This document shows positions 25,784 to 35,542 of a DNA stretch of 64,000 nucleotides, in pieces. This DNA comes from Curtobacterium sp. GC_Cur_3 (GTDB lineage Bacteria > Actinomycetota > Actinomycetes > Actinomycetales > Microbacteriaceae): contig NZ_JALNUI010000005.1 of assembly GCF_026544205.1 (NCBI RefSeq), positions 97,617 to 161,616 on the forward strand, written 5' to 3'. The translations under genes were made by a program, and so were the position numbers. The first letter of the stretch is position 1. Each line of letters begins with the position of its first letter. Under the pieces are notes generated by a model. That model saw nothing but the letters and a program-made list of their open reading frames with translations, made no database searches and was not told the origin of the DNA.

Positions 25784-26269
25784 TCAGCGCGAGGTGAGCA
25801 CCTTCGTCGTGCCGGCGATGACCGCCGCGTCCTCGGCGAGCGCCACCAGCGGGTCGCGCAGGCCGGTCGTCTTCGTGACGGACTTCCGGGCGAGCAGTCC
25901 GACGTAGCTGCCGATGACGGCTCCGATCGCCCCGAGGATCGCGCCCTCGACCCGGCGGTCGCGCTTGCCGGTCGTGCCGATCGCCAGCCCGACGAACGCG
26001 CCGGAGGTGGCGCGGCCGATCAGGCCGGTCGCGGCGGTGCGGCTCGGGGTCATCGGGAGCTTGTCACCGATGATCTCGCCGACGGCGCCGGCGATGAGCA
26101 GGCCGCGTCCGAGCGGCGTGCGGAACGCGGGCCAGTCCTGCCACGCGCCGGACAGCTCCTTGCGGTCGCGGTTGAGCGCCAGGAGTGCGAGCGGGGTGGC
26201 GCTGCGGCCACCCGTCAGGATGCCGAGCAGCAGGGCCTTCGTACCGGTGTGCTTCGTGTTCTTCGCCAT
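25784..26269 (-). CDS. DUF4126-like membrane protein
   Basis: 161 residues. A Lys-rich start (MAKNTKHTGTKALLLG) precedes hydrophobic segments with Gly/Ala-rich helix patterns: GRGLLIAGAVGEIIGDKLP, GLIGRATSGAFVGLAIG, and AILGAIGAVIGSYVGLLARK. The GDKLPxxPSR motif after the second helix is typical of DUF4126. ATG 26269 has GAGGAG upstream, so it is SD-led. Function is unknown. Confidence 0.75.
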   Translation of the reverse strand: MAKNTKHTGTKALLLGILTGGRSATPLALLALNRDRKELSGAWQDWPAFRTPLGRGLLIAGAVGEIIGDKLPMTPSRTAATGLIGRATSGAFVGLAIGTTGKRDRRVEGAILGAIGAVIGSYVGLLARKSVTKTTGLRDPLVALAEDAAVIAGTTKVLTSR

Positions 26270-26405
26270 GGGGTCTCCTCACAAGATCGTGGTCGACGCT
26301 ACCCACGGGACCTGGCCGCCGCACCGGGATGTCCACGGTCGGGCGCACGACGTCCGCCGAGCGGCGCGGTGTAGTCATGGGGTCCCCCGAACGAACAGGA
26401 CCACC

Positions 26406-26972
26406 GTGACCGACGCCGACCGCATCCGCGCCACCGCTGCCCCGCGGGCGCGGGTGGGTGCCGTGGACGAGGCCGGTCGGCTCCGGCTCCTCGGGGCAGC
26501 CGTCTCCGGGGCCGCGTTCGCCCTGGTGTTCGTGATGCTCGTGCTGTCCTCGTGGACCGCGGCGACCACGGGCGTGCTGGTGTCCGTCGGTGTGCCGGCC
26601 GCGGCGGTCGGCGGGACGCTCGGCGTCGTGCTGCTGCTGCGCTCGTGGCGGATCGAGGGCGGCTACAAGCGGGCGAGTGCGGTGCAGCGCTGGATCTCCG
26701 ACGGCCGGGTGCCGATCGACGTCCCCGCGACGGAGTGGATCCCGCTGCTGCACGGGCAGGCCGACCGGCAGGTCGCCGGCTGGGGGAAGATCCTGACCGC
26801 GGTGCTGTGGTTCGCGATGTCCTGGTCGATGCGGAGTCAGCACGGATGGGTCATCACGCTGCTGCTCTGCGGGCTGTGGACCGGGCTCGGGCTGTGGAGC
26901 GCCGTCGTCGTCATCCCGCGCGCCCGGGCCGCCGCCGCGATCCTGCGTCGGGGTGTCTCGACGCCCGAGTGA
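26406..26972 (+). CDS. Membrane protein, unknown family
   Basis: 188 residues from GTG 26406 (AGGACCACC precedes). It has two pairs of hydrophobic helices: about 29-50 and 56-80, then 120-140 and 145-165. A polar central loop carries SDGRVPIDVPATEWIPLLHG. The layout, with cytoplasmic loops of conserved Trp/Pro, is common in actinobacterial orphan membrane proteins. I do not recognise it. It is convergent with the small gene at 26983-27159, 10 bp away. Confidence 0.72.
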   Translation: MTDADRIRATAAPRARVGAVDEAGRLRLLGAAVSGAAFALVFVMLVLSSWTAATTGVLVSVGVPAAAVGGTLGVVLLLRSWRIEGGYKRASAVQRWISDGRVPIDVPATEWIPLLHGQADRQVAGWGKILTAVLWFAMSWSMRSQHGWVITLLLCGLWTGLGLWSAVVVIPRARAAAAILRRGVSTPE

Positions 26973-26982
26973 CCCGACCCGG

Positions 26983-27159
26983 TCAGGGCCTCCGGTGACG
27001 GCCGCGGATGGCGGACCCGAGGTACACGATCGCTCCGAACAGGGCGAGACCGGCGAGGACCCTGCTCATCCAACCGGGCAGGTCACCAGGGGCGACCGTG
27101 ATGGCGACGCTGGCGGCGACGAGGACGAGACTGACCACGATCGCCACCGGAACGCGCAT
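26983..27159 (-). CDS. Small two-helix membrane protein, 58 residues
   Basis: MRVPVAIVVSLVLVAASVAI forms helix 1; a PGDLPGWMSR turn and MSRVLAGLALFGAIVYLGSA form helix 2; the tail is basic (IRGRHRRP). ATG 27159 follows TACCGT on the minus strand by 7 nt, which supports a real leaderless gene despite the small size. Unknown function. Confidence 0.65.
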   Translation of the reverse strand: MRVPVAIVVSLVLVAASVAITVAPGDLPGWMSRVLAGLALFGAIVYLGSAIRGRHRRP

Positions 27160-27252
27160 GACGGCCACGGTAGTGGCATCTCGCATTCCAGTGCAAGGTG
27201 TTGCCACCGCCGGGTTGGGCTGCGGAGCGCCGTGGACGTGTAGGCAGGGTGC

Positions 27253-28041
27253 ATGGCCCCCCAGAAGCAGCCCTTCCGTGCCCGCCGCGCCCTCGTCACC
27301 GGAGCGAGCGGGGGCATCGGCGAAGCGCTCGCCGTCGGACTCGCCCGTGGCGGCAGCGACCTCGTCCTGGTGGCGCGGTCGGCCGACAAGCTCGAGGCGG
27401 TCGCCGCCCGGGTCCGCCGTGACCACGGGGTGCGCGCGGAGGTCCTCGTCGCCGACCTGTCCACCGACGCCGGCGTCGACCACGTCATCACGTCCCTGGC
27501 CGGCAGCCGGGTGGACATCGTCGTGGCGAACGCCGGTCTCGGGTCGCACGGTGACTTCGTCGACGACTCCGAGGAGCGGAACCGGACCCAGATCGCGCTG
27601 AACATCACCGCGGTCACCCGGCTCGTGCACGCGTTCCTGCCGGGGATGCTCGCGCGCGGGGTCGGTGGCGTGATGACGGTCGCCTCCACCGCGGCGTTCC
27701 AGCCGACACCGGGCATGGGCGTCTACGGCGCGACGAAGGCCTTCGTGCTCTCCCTGACCGAGGCGATCTGGCAGGAGACCCGCGGCCGTGGTGTCCGTGT
27801 GCTCGCTCTCTGCCCGGGGCCGACCGAGACGGGGTTCTTCGACGCCGCGGGCAGCTCGTCGCTCGAGGGCGGACGACAGACCGCGGAGCAGGTCGCCGCC
27901 GTCGGGCTCCGGGCCTTCGCGCGGGCGGGCGGTCCGACCGTCGTGTCGGGCCTCGGCAACACGGTCATCGCGAGCGCGCACCGGTTCGTGCCGCGCGGGC
28001 TGATGGCCCGGATGTCGGCGCTCTACACCGCGGGCGACTGA
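27253..28041 (+). CDS. SDR family oxidoreductase
   Basis: 262 residues. VTGASGGIGEALAV loop, VADLST, VANAGLGSHG in place of NNAG, catalytic Ser in VASTAAF and VYGATKAF (Tyr/Lys). C-terminal PGPTETGFF fits the YqjQ/DltE-like SDR group (NAD(P)-dependent dehydrogenases of fatty-acyl or sugar type). ATG 27253 follows TAGGCA by 6 nt. The last 19 bp overlap the 3' end of the convergent YjdF-like gene. Confidence 0.93.
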   Translation: MAPQKQPFRARRALVTGASGGIGEALAVGLARGGSDLVLVARSADKLEAVAARVRRDHGVRAEVLVADLSTDAGVDHVITSLAGSRVDIVVANAGLGSHGDFVDDSEERNRTQIALNITAVTRLVHAFLPGMLARGVGGVMTVASTAAFQPTPGMGVYGATKAFVLSLTEAIWQETRGRGVRVLALCPGPTETGFFDAAGSSSLEGGRQTAEQVAAVGLRAFARAGGPTVVSGLGNTVIASAHRFVPRGLMARMSALYTAGD

Positions 28042-28652
28042 CGCCAGGACCGGACGGGCGGCTGGATGATCCGCCGGTCGGACGCGCACCAGCGGGCGAC
28101 GATGCCGACGACCACGGCGCCGCCACCGTCGGCGAGCAGGTCCCCGATCGTGTCGTCGTACCCGACGAAGATCGTGGAGTCGAGGTAGTTGTGGCCGACC
28201 CACTCGAACATCTCCCACACGGCGCCGATCGCCAGGCCGACGGTCCCGCAGACGACGACCGCGACGACGAGCCGCATCCGCGTGGCGTCGGGCAGGATCC
28301 CGAGGTCCGACGCGATGACGACCACAAGCACGGCGAGCGCACCGACGAGCAGGAAGTGGATGGCCTTGTCCCAGCCGGGGACGGTCGTGTACCACTCGAG
28401 GGCGCTGCTCCACCCGGCCACCAGGGCGAGCAGGCACAGTGCGACGTCGAAGCCCGGGCGGAGTCCGAGGATGCGCGGGACGACCACGCCGAAGAGCGTC
28501 AGGGACATCACCGCGAAGGCGATCGGTCCCCAGCCGAGCGTCGCGCCCGGGATGCTGAGGAGCGTCAGGACCCGCAGGACGTCCGCGACCCACTCGGTGC
28601 CACGGGGGCGCCGGAGGAAGGTCGGTCCTGCGGTGCGGAGGATGCTCGTCAC
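28023..28652 (-). CDS. DUF2238/YjdF-like inner membrane protein
   Basis: 209 residues from GTG 28652, chosen because GTGA overlaps the stop of the upstream EEP gene and GGGAGA lies just before. Six hydrophobic segments are visible. The C-terminal conserved block, GAVWEMFEWVGHNYL followed by GYDDTIGDLLADGGGA, matches the E-x-x-E-W and GYDDTxxDL signature of the YjdF/DUF2238 group. It is last in a three-gene operon with a glycosyltransferase and an EEP phosphatase. The role is unknown; acidic motifs near the membrane face suggest an enzyme or metal site. Confidence 0.85.
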   Translation of the reverse strand: MTSILRTAGPTFLRRPRGTEWVADVLRVLTLLSIPGATLGWGPIAFAVMSLTLFGVVVPRILGLRPGFDVALCLLALVAGWSSALEWYTTVPGWDKAIHFLLVGALAVLVVVIASDLGILPDATRMRLVVAVVVCGTVGLAIGAVWEMFEWVGHNYLDSTIFVGYDDTIGDLLADGGGAVVVGIVARWCASDRRIIQPPVRSWRQSPAV

Positions 28653-29506
28653 GGGGTCTCCCATCGGATGACGGCGTGCACGGGGGTGTGGTCGGACGGC
28701 CAGACGCCACCGGGTCGACGGGTCGAGACGGCCACGCGCTCGACGACGGCACGGGCGGCGGGGTGGTCGCGGGTGACCAGGACGCGGTCGAGGCGGGGGC
28801 CGCCCGGTCGCGGTTCCCGGTAGTGGGCGTAGGTGCAGACGCTCGCGGGTCGGTCCCGCTCGGGCACGCGGTCCCAGGTGTCGTCAAGTCCCTCGGCGGT
28901 GAGGACCCTGGCGGCCGGTGACCGCTCCCCGGCGTTCCAGTCGGCGAGCACCACGGCGGGCAACCCGGTCTCCCGTACGAGCGCACCGACGAGCCGCGCG
29001 GACCGGACCTGCGCCAGCGGCGAGAACGGGTCGACGTGGGTGGCGAGGGCGACGAAGCGGACGCCGGTGACCCGGTCCTCGAGCTCGACGAGCACCGCGA
29101 TGCGGGGGAAGGGCGCACCCCAGGCCCGGCTGCCGACCCGGGAGCGGTCCGGCCCGAGGGCGACGGTGGTCGTGGTGCCCACCTCGAGTCGGTCGGTGTC
29201 GACGACGACCCCGACGTGCTCGCCGCCGGTCGTGCCGTCGGCGCCCTGTCGGTCCGCGACCACGGCCGTCCACCGCGACCCCATGGCGGCGGTGAGGTGC
29301 TGCACCTGGGTGGGCACGGCCTCCTGGACAGCCAGCAGGTGGGGTGCTTCGGACCGGACCAGCGCGGCAACCGCCGGGGCCCGCCGCGCCCAGGTGTCGG
29401 GATGCATGGCGCGGAGGTGCGGCATCGGTCGGCGCACGTTGAAGGTCATGCAGTGCAGGGCCGGCGCGGCGACGGGGCCCACGACCGGGGCGTCGTCGGG
29501 CGTCAC
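28649..29506 (-). CDS. Endonuclease/exonuclease/phosphatase (EEP) family protein
   Basis: 285 residues from GTG 29506, which overlaps the glycosyltransferase stop as GTGA. EEP fold motifs: MTFNVRRPMP (Asn), LLAVQEAVPTQV (metal-binding Glu), VVLADWNAGE (Asp and Asn), LDRVLVTRDHP and WPSDHTPVHA (SDHxP). The family includes sphingomyelinase-like and nuclease enzymes. Absence of a signal peptide and coupling to a GT2 enzyme suggest an intracellular phosphodiesterase acting on a phospholipid or sugar-phosphate. The frame is open further upstream, but only antisense to neighbouring genes. Confidence 0.92.
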   Translation of the reverse strand: MTPDDAPVVGPVAAPALHCMTFNVRRPMPHLRAMHPDTWARRAPAVAALVRSEAPHLLAVQEAVPTQVQHLTAAMGSRWTAVVADRQGADGTTGGEHVGVVVDTDRLEVGTTTTVALGPDRSRVGSRAWGAPFPRIAVLVELEDRVTGVRFVALATHVDPFSPLAQVRSARLVGALVRETGLPAVVLADWNAGERSPAARVLTAEGLDDTWDRVPERDRPASVCTYAHYREPRPGGPRLDRVLVTRDHPAARAVVERVAVSTRRPGGVWPSDHTPVHAVIRWETP

Positions 29507-30279
29507 GGCTGCTGGACCGACGCCCGGTCCGGCTGCCGCACGACGCGGACCGGACGCGTGCCGACGAGCACGCGGCGCATGATGCGGGCCGGGGTGAACG
29601 CCCGCATCCCGGAGACCCGCATGGTCCGCGCGGCCTTGCGGGTCCGGACGACCAGGCCCCACGGGTCCTGCACGGGCGTGCTGGACACGGACGCGACGAG
29701 CCCGAGGTCGAGGACGGTGCGCCAGGTCGGGTCGAACTGGATCGAGAGGTCGATGTCGTCGTGCACCATCGGGTCGTGGTGCACGCGGTGCCGGATCGCC
29801 AGCCACGCGGAGCGCCGCATCAGCATGTTCGAGCCGAACAGCGGCGGACGACCGAGCGCTGCGGTCATCAGCGTGAAGTACGCCCCCATGTACGCGACCT
29901 GCCACACGGTCCTGGCCACGGGGCGGAGGTCCCGGAACCGACCGGGCCCGGTGACCGCCGTGACGAGCGGGTCGGCGAACCGGGCGGTGCCGCGGGCGAT
30001 CCAGTCGCTGGGGAGCACCGAGTCGGAGTCGACCCGGGCGATGACCTCGCCCGACGCGGCGTCGTAGCCGCGGCTGGCGGCGGACGCGATGCCGCGGACG
30101 GGCTCGTGCAGCACGACGGCCCCGGCGGCACGCGCGACCTCGGCGCTGCCGTCCGAGCTGCCGTTGTCCACGACGATGACCTCGGTCGGGAGCACCGTCT
30201 GGGCGGCGAGGGAGGCCAGGCAGGCTCGGAGCTGGTCGGCGTCGTCGAGCACCGGGATGACGACGGTGACGGAACGCAT
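29503..30279 (-). CDS. Family 2 glycosyltransferase
   Basis: 258 residues. GT-A fold: VTVVIPVLDDADQLRACLAS, VIVVDNGSSDGSAEVA, and the DxD-type metal site in ARVDSDSVLPSDW. No long membrane helix pair follows, only one moderately hydrophobic stretch (VWQVAYMGAYFTLMTAALG). Donor and acceptor are not readable. ATG 30279 opens an operon with EEP and YjdF-like genes through GTGA overlaps, suggesting one pathway on a cell-envelope lipid. Divergent from glgX. Confidence 0.93.
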   Translation of the reverse strand: MRSVTVVIPVLDDADQLRACLASLAAQTVLPTEVIVVDNGSSDGSAEVARAAGAVVLHEPVRGIASAASRGYDAASGEVIARVDSDSVLPSDWIARGTARFADPLVTAVTGPGRFRDLRPVARTVWQVAYMGAYFTLMTAALGRPPLFGSNMLMRRSAWLAIRHRVHHDPMVHDDIDLSIQFDPTWRTVLDLGLVASVSSTPVQDPWGLVVRTRKAARTMRVSGMRAFTPARIMRRVLVGTRPVRVVRQPDRASVQQP

Positions 30280-30395
30280 GCCCCCCAGCCAACCAAGACC
30301 GGGCTGAGCGCTGGTCCTGTCGCGGATGGCCGTTCGGCGCGCCGGGGTACGACGACGAGCCTCGGACACAGCACCACGTCGGTAGAACTGGGACC

Positions 30396-32414
<2,019 letters not shown>

Positions 32415-32510
32415 CCCAGAGCGGCAGTGGCCTGAGCCGCGTCCTGCGGCCGCCCCGCGTCGGGGCCCGAACCCGACGCGTTGCGGCTGCGGAGACGCGA
32501 TGACTGACAG

Positions 32511-32548
32511 ACGGGAGGCTCCCCACCAGCTGGTGGGGAGCCTCCCGT
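32511..32548. terminator. Bidirectional terminator palindrome, copy 5
   Basis: Perfect 38-bp palindrome (half ACGGGAGGCTCCCCACCAG) between the convergent glgX and FN3-protein genes. It carries the CCCCACC-type inner arm rather than the GGTGCC type of copies 1 and 3. Confidence 0.88.
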
Positions 32549-32582
32549 TCCGTGTGTGGCCCGGTGCGGGCCGACAGCTGCC

Positions 32583-33920
32583 CTAGATCACGAGCAGGCG
32601 CGTGAACTGCGCCGTGGAGACCTGCTGCGCGGCTCCGCCAGCGGCGGGGACGCGCCACAGGCCGGCCGACGGGGCACGGTCGACGTCGAGGAACACGTCG
32701 CCGGCCTCGGTCGCGACACCCACGTGCGATCCGCGCGAACCCGCGGTGATCCCGGACACGGCGAGCGTCTGCTGGGTCCCGTCACGACCGACGACGAGCT
32801 CCGTGGCGAGCGACCGGTCGATGTCGCACGTGCCGGACAGCTCGGCGGCCTGGGTGCACCACCCGGCGGACCGCACCAGTCGGAACGTCGTCGAGTTCGT
32901 CGCGCCGTACTCGAAGGCGTCGCTGGTGGTCAGTCGCGTCAGCGCGCTCTCGCCCGCGCGGACCTCGACCCAGGGGTACTGTCCGTCGCGGCCGTCCTGG
33001 GTCAGTGTCAGGTACAGGTTCCCGGCGTCGTCGGACTGCAGCCCACCGACGACCGGGTACACACCGCTGTAGCTGAAGGCCCGGACGGTGACCACCCCGG
33101 CCGCACTGCGCTGGGCGATGCGTGCTTCGAACGGGCTGTTGTTGTACGCGGTCACGATGCCGTTCCGCGAGACGACCCACGCGTGCTTGCCGTACTGCAC
33201 CGTGCCGAAGTCCGCGACGACCCGCGGAGCGGACCCGTCGATCGGGAGCATCGTCACCGAGCCGGACACCGAGTCGGCCCAGTACAGGTTGCCGGCGACG
33301 TCGGACCGGAGGTCAGCGGTCAGGTGCAGGCCCGTCGCGACCGTACGAGCGGCCCCACCACCGGCCGGGTACATGAGGATCGAGGTCAGGTCGGCCGAGG
33401 GCACGAACACGTCCCCGCGGTCGTCGGCGGTGTAGCCCGTGCCGTTCGTCGCGACCGTGGTGCCGGTCGTCGTGCTCCCGGTGCTCCCGGTGCCGAACCG
33501 GACGACGCTGCCCTGGGCGTCCAGCGCGAAGAGCGCCTGCGGCGTGGGTGCGGCGGACGTCGCGGTGTACTTGACGCTGACGGCCGGCCCGGTCTGCTTC
33601 GCGGCGACCGCGCGCACGGCGAACGTGTACGTGGTGCCGGTGCGCAGCGCGCCGAAGTGGTCCCAGCGGGCGGTGGCGGGCAGGCGGTCGACGCCGCCGT
33701 TCGGCTGGCTCTCGGCGGGCGTCACCGTGACGGTGTAGCCCGTGATGCGCGGGCCGGAACTCGGCGCGCCCCAGGTGACGTCGGCGTCCCCCTCGGACCC
33801 CGTGACACGGACGGACGTCGGCGCACTCGGCGTCGACGACGCCGGGGCAGCGTGCGCCGGGAGCGCACCCCCGACGACGAGTGCAGCCGCGGCTGCGATG
33901 GTGAGCATGCTCTTGAACAC
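32583..33920 (-). CDS. Secreted fibronectin type III plus beta-propeller-like protein
   Basis: 445 residues from GTG 33920 (GAGGGGA ribosome-binding site). The signal peptide ends near GALPAHA. Residues about 30-130 form an FN3 domain (PTSVRVTGSEGDADVTWGAP, then TGTTYTFAVRAV). The rest has repeated strands of the NHL/SMP-30 kind (DDRGDVFVPSA, DVAGNLYWADS, DDAGNLYLTLT, EAGDVFLDVD), each about 45-60 residues, consistent with a six-bladed propeller. One Cys pair (WCTQAAELSGTC) could be a disulfide. Extracellular binding or sugar-lactone-like activity is possible; the ligand is unknown. Monocistronic. Confidence 0.85.
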   Translation of the reverse strand: MFKSMLTIAAAAALVVGGALPAHAAPASSTPSAPTSVRVTGSEGDADVTWGAPSSGPRITGYTVTVTPAESQPNGGVDRLPATARWDHFGALRTGTTYTFAVRAVAAKQTGPAVSVKYTATSAAPTPQALFALDAQGSVVRFGTGSTGSTTTGTTVATNGTGYTADDRGDVFVPSADLTSILMYPAGGGAARTVATGLHLTADLRSDVAGNLYWADSVSGSVTMLPIDGSAPRVVADFGTVQYGKHAWVVSRNGIVTAYNNSPFEARIAQRSAAGVVTVRAFSYSGVYPVVGGLQSDDAGNLYLTLTQDGRDGQYPWVEVRAGESALTRLTTSDAFEYGATNSTTFRLVRSAGWCTQAAELSGTCDIDRSLATELVVGRDGTQQTLAVSGITAGSRGSHVGVATEAGDVFLDVDRAPSAGLWRVPAAGGAAQQVSTAQFTRLLVI

Positions 33921-34062
33921 GACGATCCCCTCAACGTGCTGCGGCACCGGTGCCGCTGCTGTGCACAGCAGAGCAGGTCCCGTGCCGCGCCAGGGGGCCG
34001 TGCCGAACATTGCGGTACGACGTACGGGAATCCGCACCGGACCAGCCGGTACGCGGCGTGCC

Positions 34063-34377
34063 TCAGTGCCCGAGCTCGACGAGCAGCACCCCCACGATGA
34101 TCAGCCCGATGCCCGCGAGCATCGTCCGCGTCAACGGGTCCTTGAACAGCACCCGCCCGAGGACCGCCGTCAGCGCCACCCCCGTCGCCGCCCAGACCCC
34201 GTAGGCCACCCCGATCGGCAGGCCCGTCGTCAGCGCGACCGCGAGCAGCGAGAACGCCACCAGGTACCCGGCCACCACCGCGACGTACCAGCGACGCCTG
34301 CCGTCCGTCGCGACCTTCAGGCTCATCGTCGCGAAGACCTCGGTGACGATGGCGATCGCGAGCAGCACCCAGCCCAT
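34063..34377 (-). CDS. SMR family multidrug efflux subunit (second of pair)
   Basis: 104 residues, four transmembrane helices. It has the conserved membrane Glu in TM1 (AIVTEVFATMSLK), and GVAYGVWAATGVALTAVLG and ILV-rich TM4 of the SMR family. The start TGATG overlaps the stop of the first SMR gene. Paired SMR proteins of the EbrAB/YkkCD kind form heterodimers that export cationic drugs or guanidinium-like compounds using the proton gradient. Regulated by the first gene of the operon, a TetR. Confidence 0.94.
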   Translation of the reverse strand: MGWVLLAIAIVTEVFATMSLKVATDGRRRWYVAVVAGYLVAFSLLAVALTTGLPIGVAYGVWAATGVALTAVLGRVLFKDPLTRTMLAGIGLIIVGVLLVELGH

Positions 34378-34724
34378 CAGCGGGCTCCGTCCTTGCGTGC
34401 GGCGAGCGCCCGCTGCGAGCCGACCTCGACGAGCAGCACCCCCGCCGCGATGAACGCGATGCCGACCAGCATCACGGGGGTCAGCGACTGCCCGAACAGC
34501 ACGGCGGCGAGCACCGCGGTCAGAGCAACGCCCGAGGCGCCCCAGACGCCGTAGGCGACCCCGATGGCCATGCCCCGGCGGAGCACCTGGACGAGCAGGA
34601 AGAACGACCCGACGTACCCGACCACGACGAGCCCGTACCAGCCCGGTCGCTCGACGGCGGCCTGCAGGGACAGCGCCGCGGTGACCTCGGAGAGGATCGC
34701 GCCGGCGAGGAACAGCCACTTCAC
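34377..34724 (-). CDS. SMR family multidrug efflux subunit (first of pair)
   Basis: 115 residues from GTG 34724, overlapping the TetR stop as GTGA. Four helices; Glu in TM1 (AILSEVTAALSLQAA), GVAYGVWGASGVALTAVLA, and a slightly longer basic C-terminal tail (ALAARKDGAR). The tail difference from its partner suggests opposite orientation or a subunit-specific role, as in heterodimeric pairs. Expressed together with the second subunit and the TetR gene. Confidence 0.94.
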   Translation of the reverse strand: MKWLFLAGAILSEVTAALSLQAAVERPGWYGLVVVGYVGSFFLLVQVLRRGMAIGVAYGVWGASGVALTAVLAAVLFGQSLTPVMLVGIAFIAAGVLLVEVGSQRALAARKDGAR

Positions 34725-35353
34725 GAGCGGACCCCCTCGGCGTCGGCGTCGCGCACGGCGAGCGCCCCGGTCACCCGCGCGCCGAGGGTCAGCGTCGCCT
34801 CCGCCGCGGCGTCGTCCCGGTCGCTGAGCCACGCGGACACCGCTCCCTCGACGACCGCCACGAGCAGCCGCCCGACGTGCTCGGTCGGCACGCTCCACCG
34901 ACGGCCGTGCGCGTCCGACCACCGCGTCAGGTTCTCCGTGACCGCGCTGACGTAGGCCGTCTGTTCCCACCGGGCCAGGTCCCGCAGCTCCGGGTCGCGT
35001 CGCGCCAGTGCGGTGAGCTCGAGGAGCGCCATCGCCTCCTCCGGTGCGGCCCGGACACGGTCCAGGGAGGCCAGGAGCCCCGCGACGATGCGCTCGCACG
35101 GGTCGTCGGTCGGTGCCGAGTCGTCGTCGAAGGCCGAGGCCATGGACCGCCGGAGCTCCCGGTCGAGCACGGCGCGGAACAGCTCGCCCTTCGACCCGAA
35201 GCAGTACGCGAACGTGCCGTGGGGGAGTCCGGCGCGGGCCGTCACGGCGCGGGTGGTCACGGCGCGGACGCCCTCGTCGGTCATCACCGCGACGGCGGCG
35301 TCGACGAGCTGGGCCCGACGTTCGTCCGCGCTGCGATGAGTGCTGGTGGTCAT
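34721..35353 (-). CDS. TetR family regulator of the SMR efflux operon
   Basis: 210 residues. HTH: RRAQLVDAAVAVMTDEGVRA, VTARAGLPHGTFAYCFGSKGELF. The C-terminal domain is of the AcrR/BetI-like kind. It is the first gene of the operon, so it represses its own transcript; a TTGGCCAGGTGGCCAA palindrome lies in the promoter. ATG 35353 follows TACGGT by 6 nt (leaderless). A cationic compound may be the inducer. Confidence 0.94.
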   Translation of the reverse strand: MTTSTHRSADERRAQLVDAAVAVMTDEGVRAVTTRAVTARAGLPHGTFAYCFGSKGELFRAVLDRELRRSMASAFDDDSAPTDDPCERIVAGLLASLDRVRAAPEEAMALLELTALARRDPELRDLARWEQTAYVSAVTENLTRWSDAHGRRWSVPTEHVGRLLVAVVEGAVSAWLSDRDDAAAEATLTLGARVTGALAVRDADAEGVRS

Positions 35354-35374
35354 GGGACGACCGTACCGGCCGAG

Positions 35375-35390
35375 TTGGCCAGGTGGCCAA
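35375..35390. promoter_or_regulatory. TetR operator palindrome TTGGCCAGGTGGCCAA
   Basis: 7-bp perfect arms TTGGCCA/TGGCCAA with a GG spacer, centred about 30 bp upstream of the TetR start and overlapping the expected -35 region of the TACGGT promoter. The placement fits autorepression of the TetR-SMR operon. Confidence 0.7.
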
Positions 35391-35410
35391 GTCGGTCAGT
35401 GCTGTCCCAG

Positions 35411-35466
35411 CCGACGGACAGGCGGCCTGGAGGCTCGGTGCCAGGTGGCACCGCGCCTCCCGTCGG
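35411..35466. repeat. GGAGGCTC palindrome, copy 6, in a divergent intergenic region
   Basis: Inner part GGAGGCTCGGTGCCAGG facing TGGCACCGCGCCTCC (35429-35460), with outer CCGACGG/CCGTCGG arms at 35411-35417 and 35460-35466. It lies upstream of both flanking genes, so it cannot be an ordinary terminator for either. Either it is a mobile repeat or a broken former terminator. Confidence 0.7.
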
Positions 35467-35542
35467 TCCGGTGTCAGTGGCGCGTCAGCGCCACGTGAGT
35501 GCCGCGGCCGATGATCAGGGCATCCGATCGAAGGAGCACACC

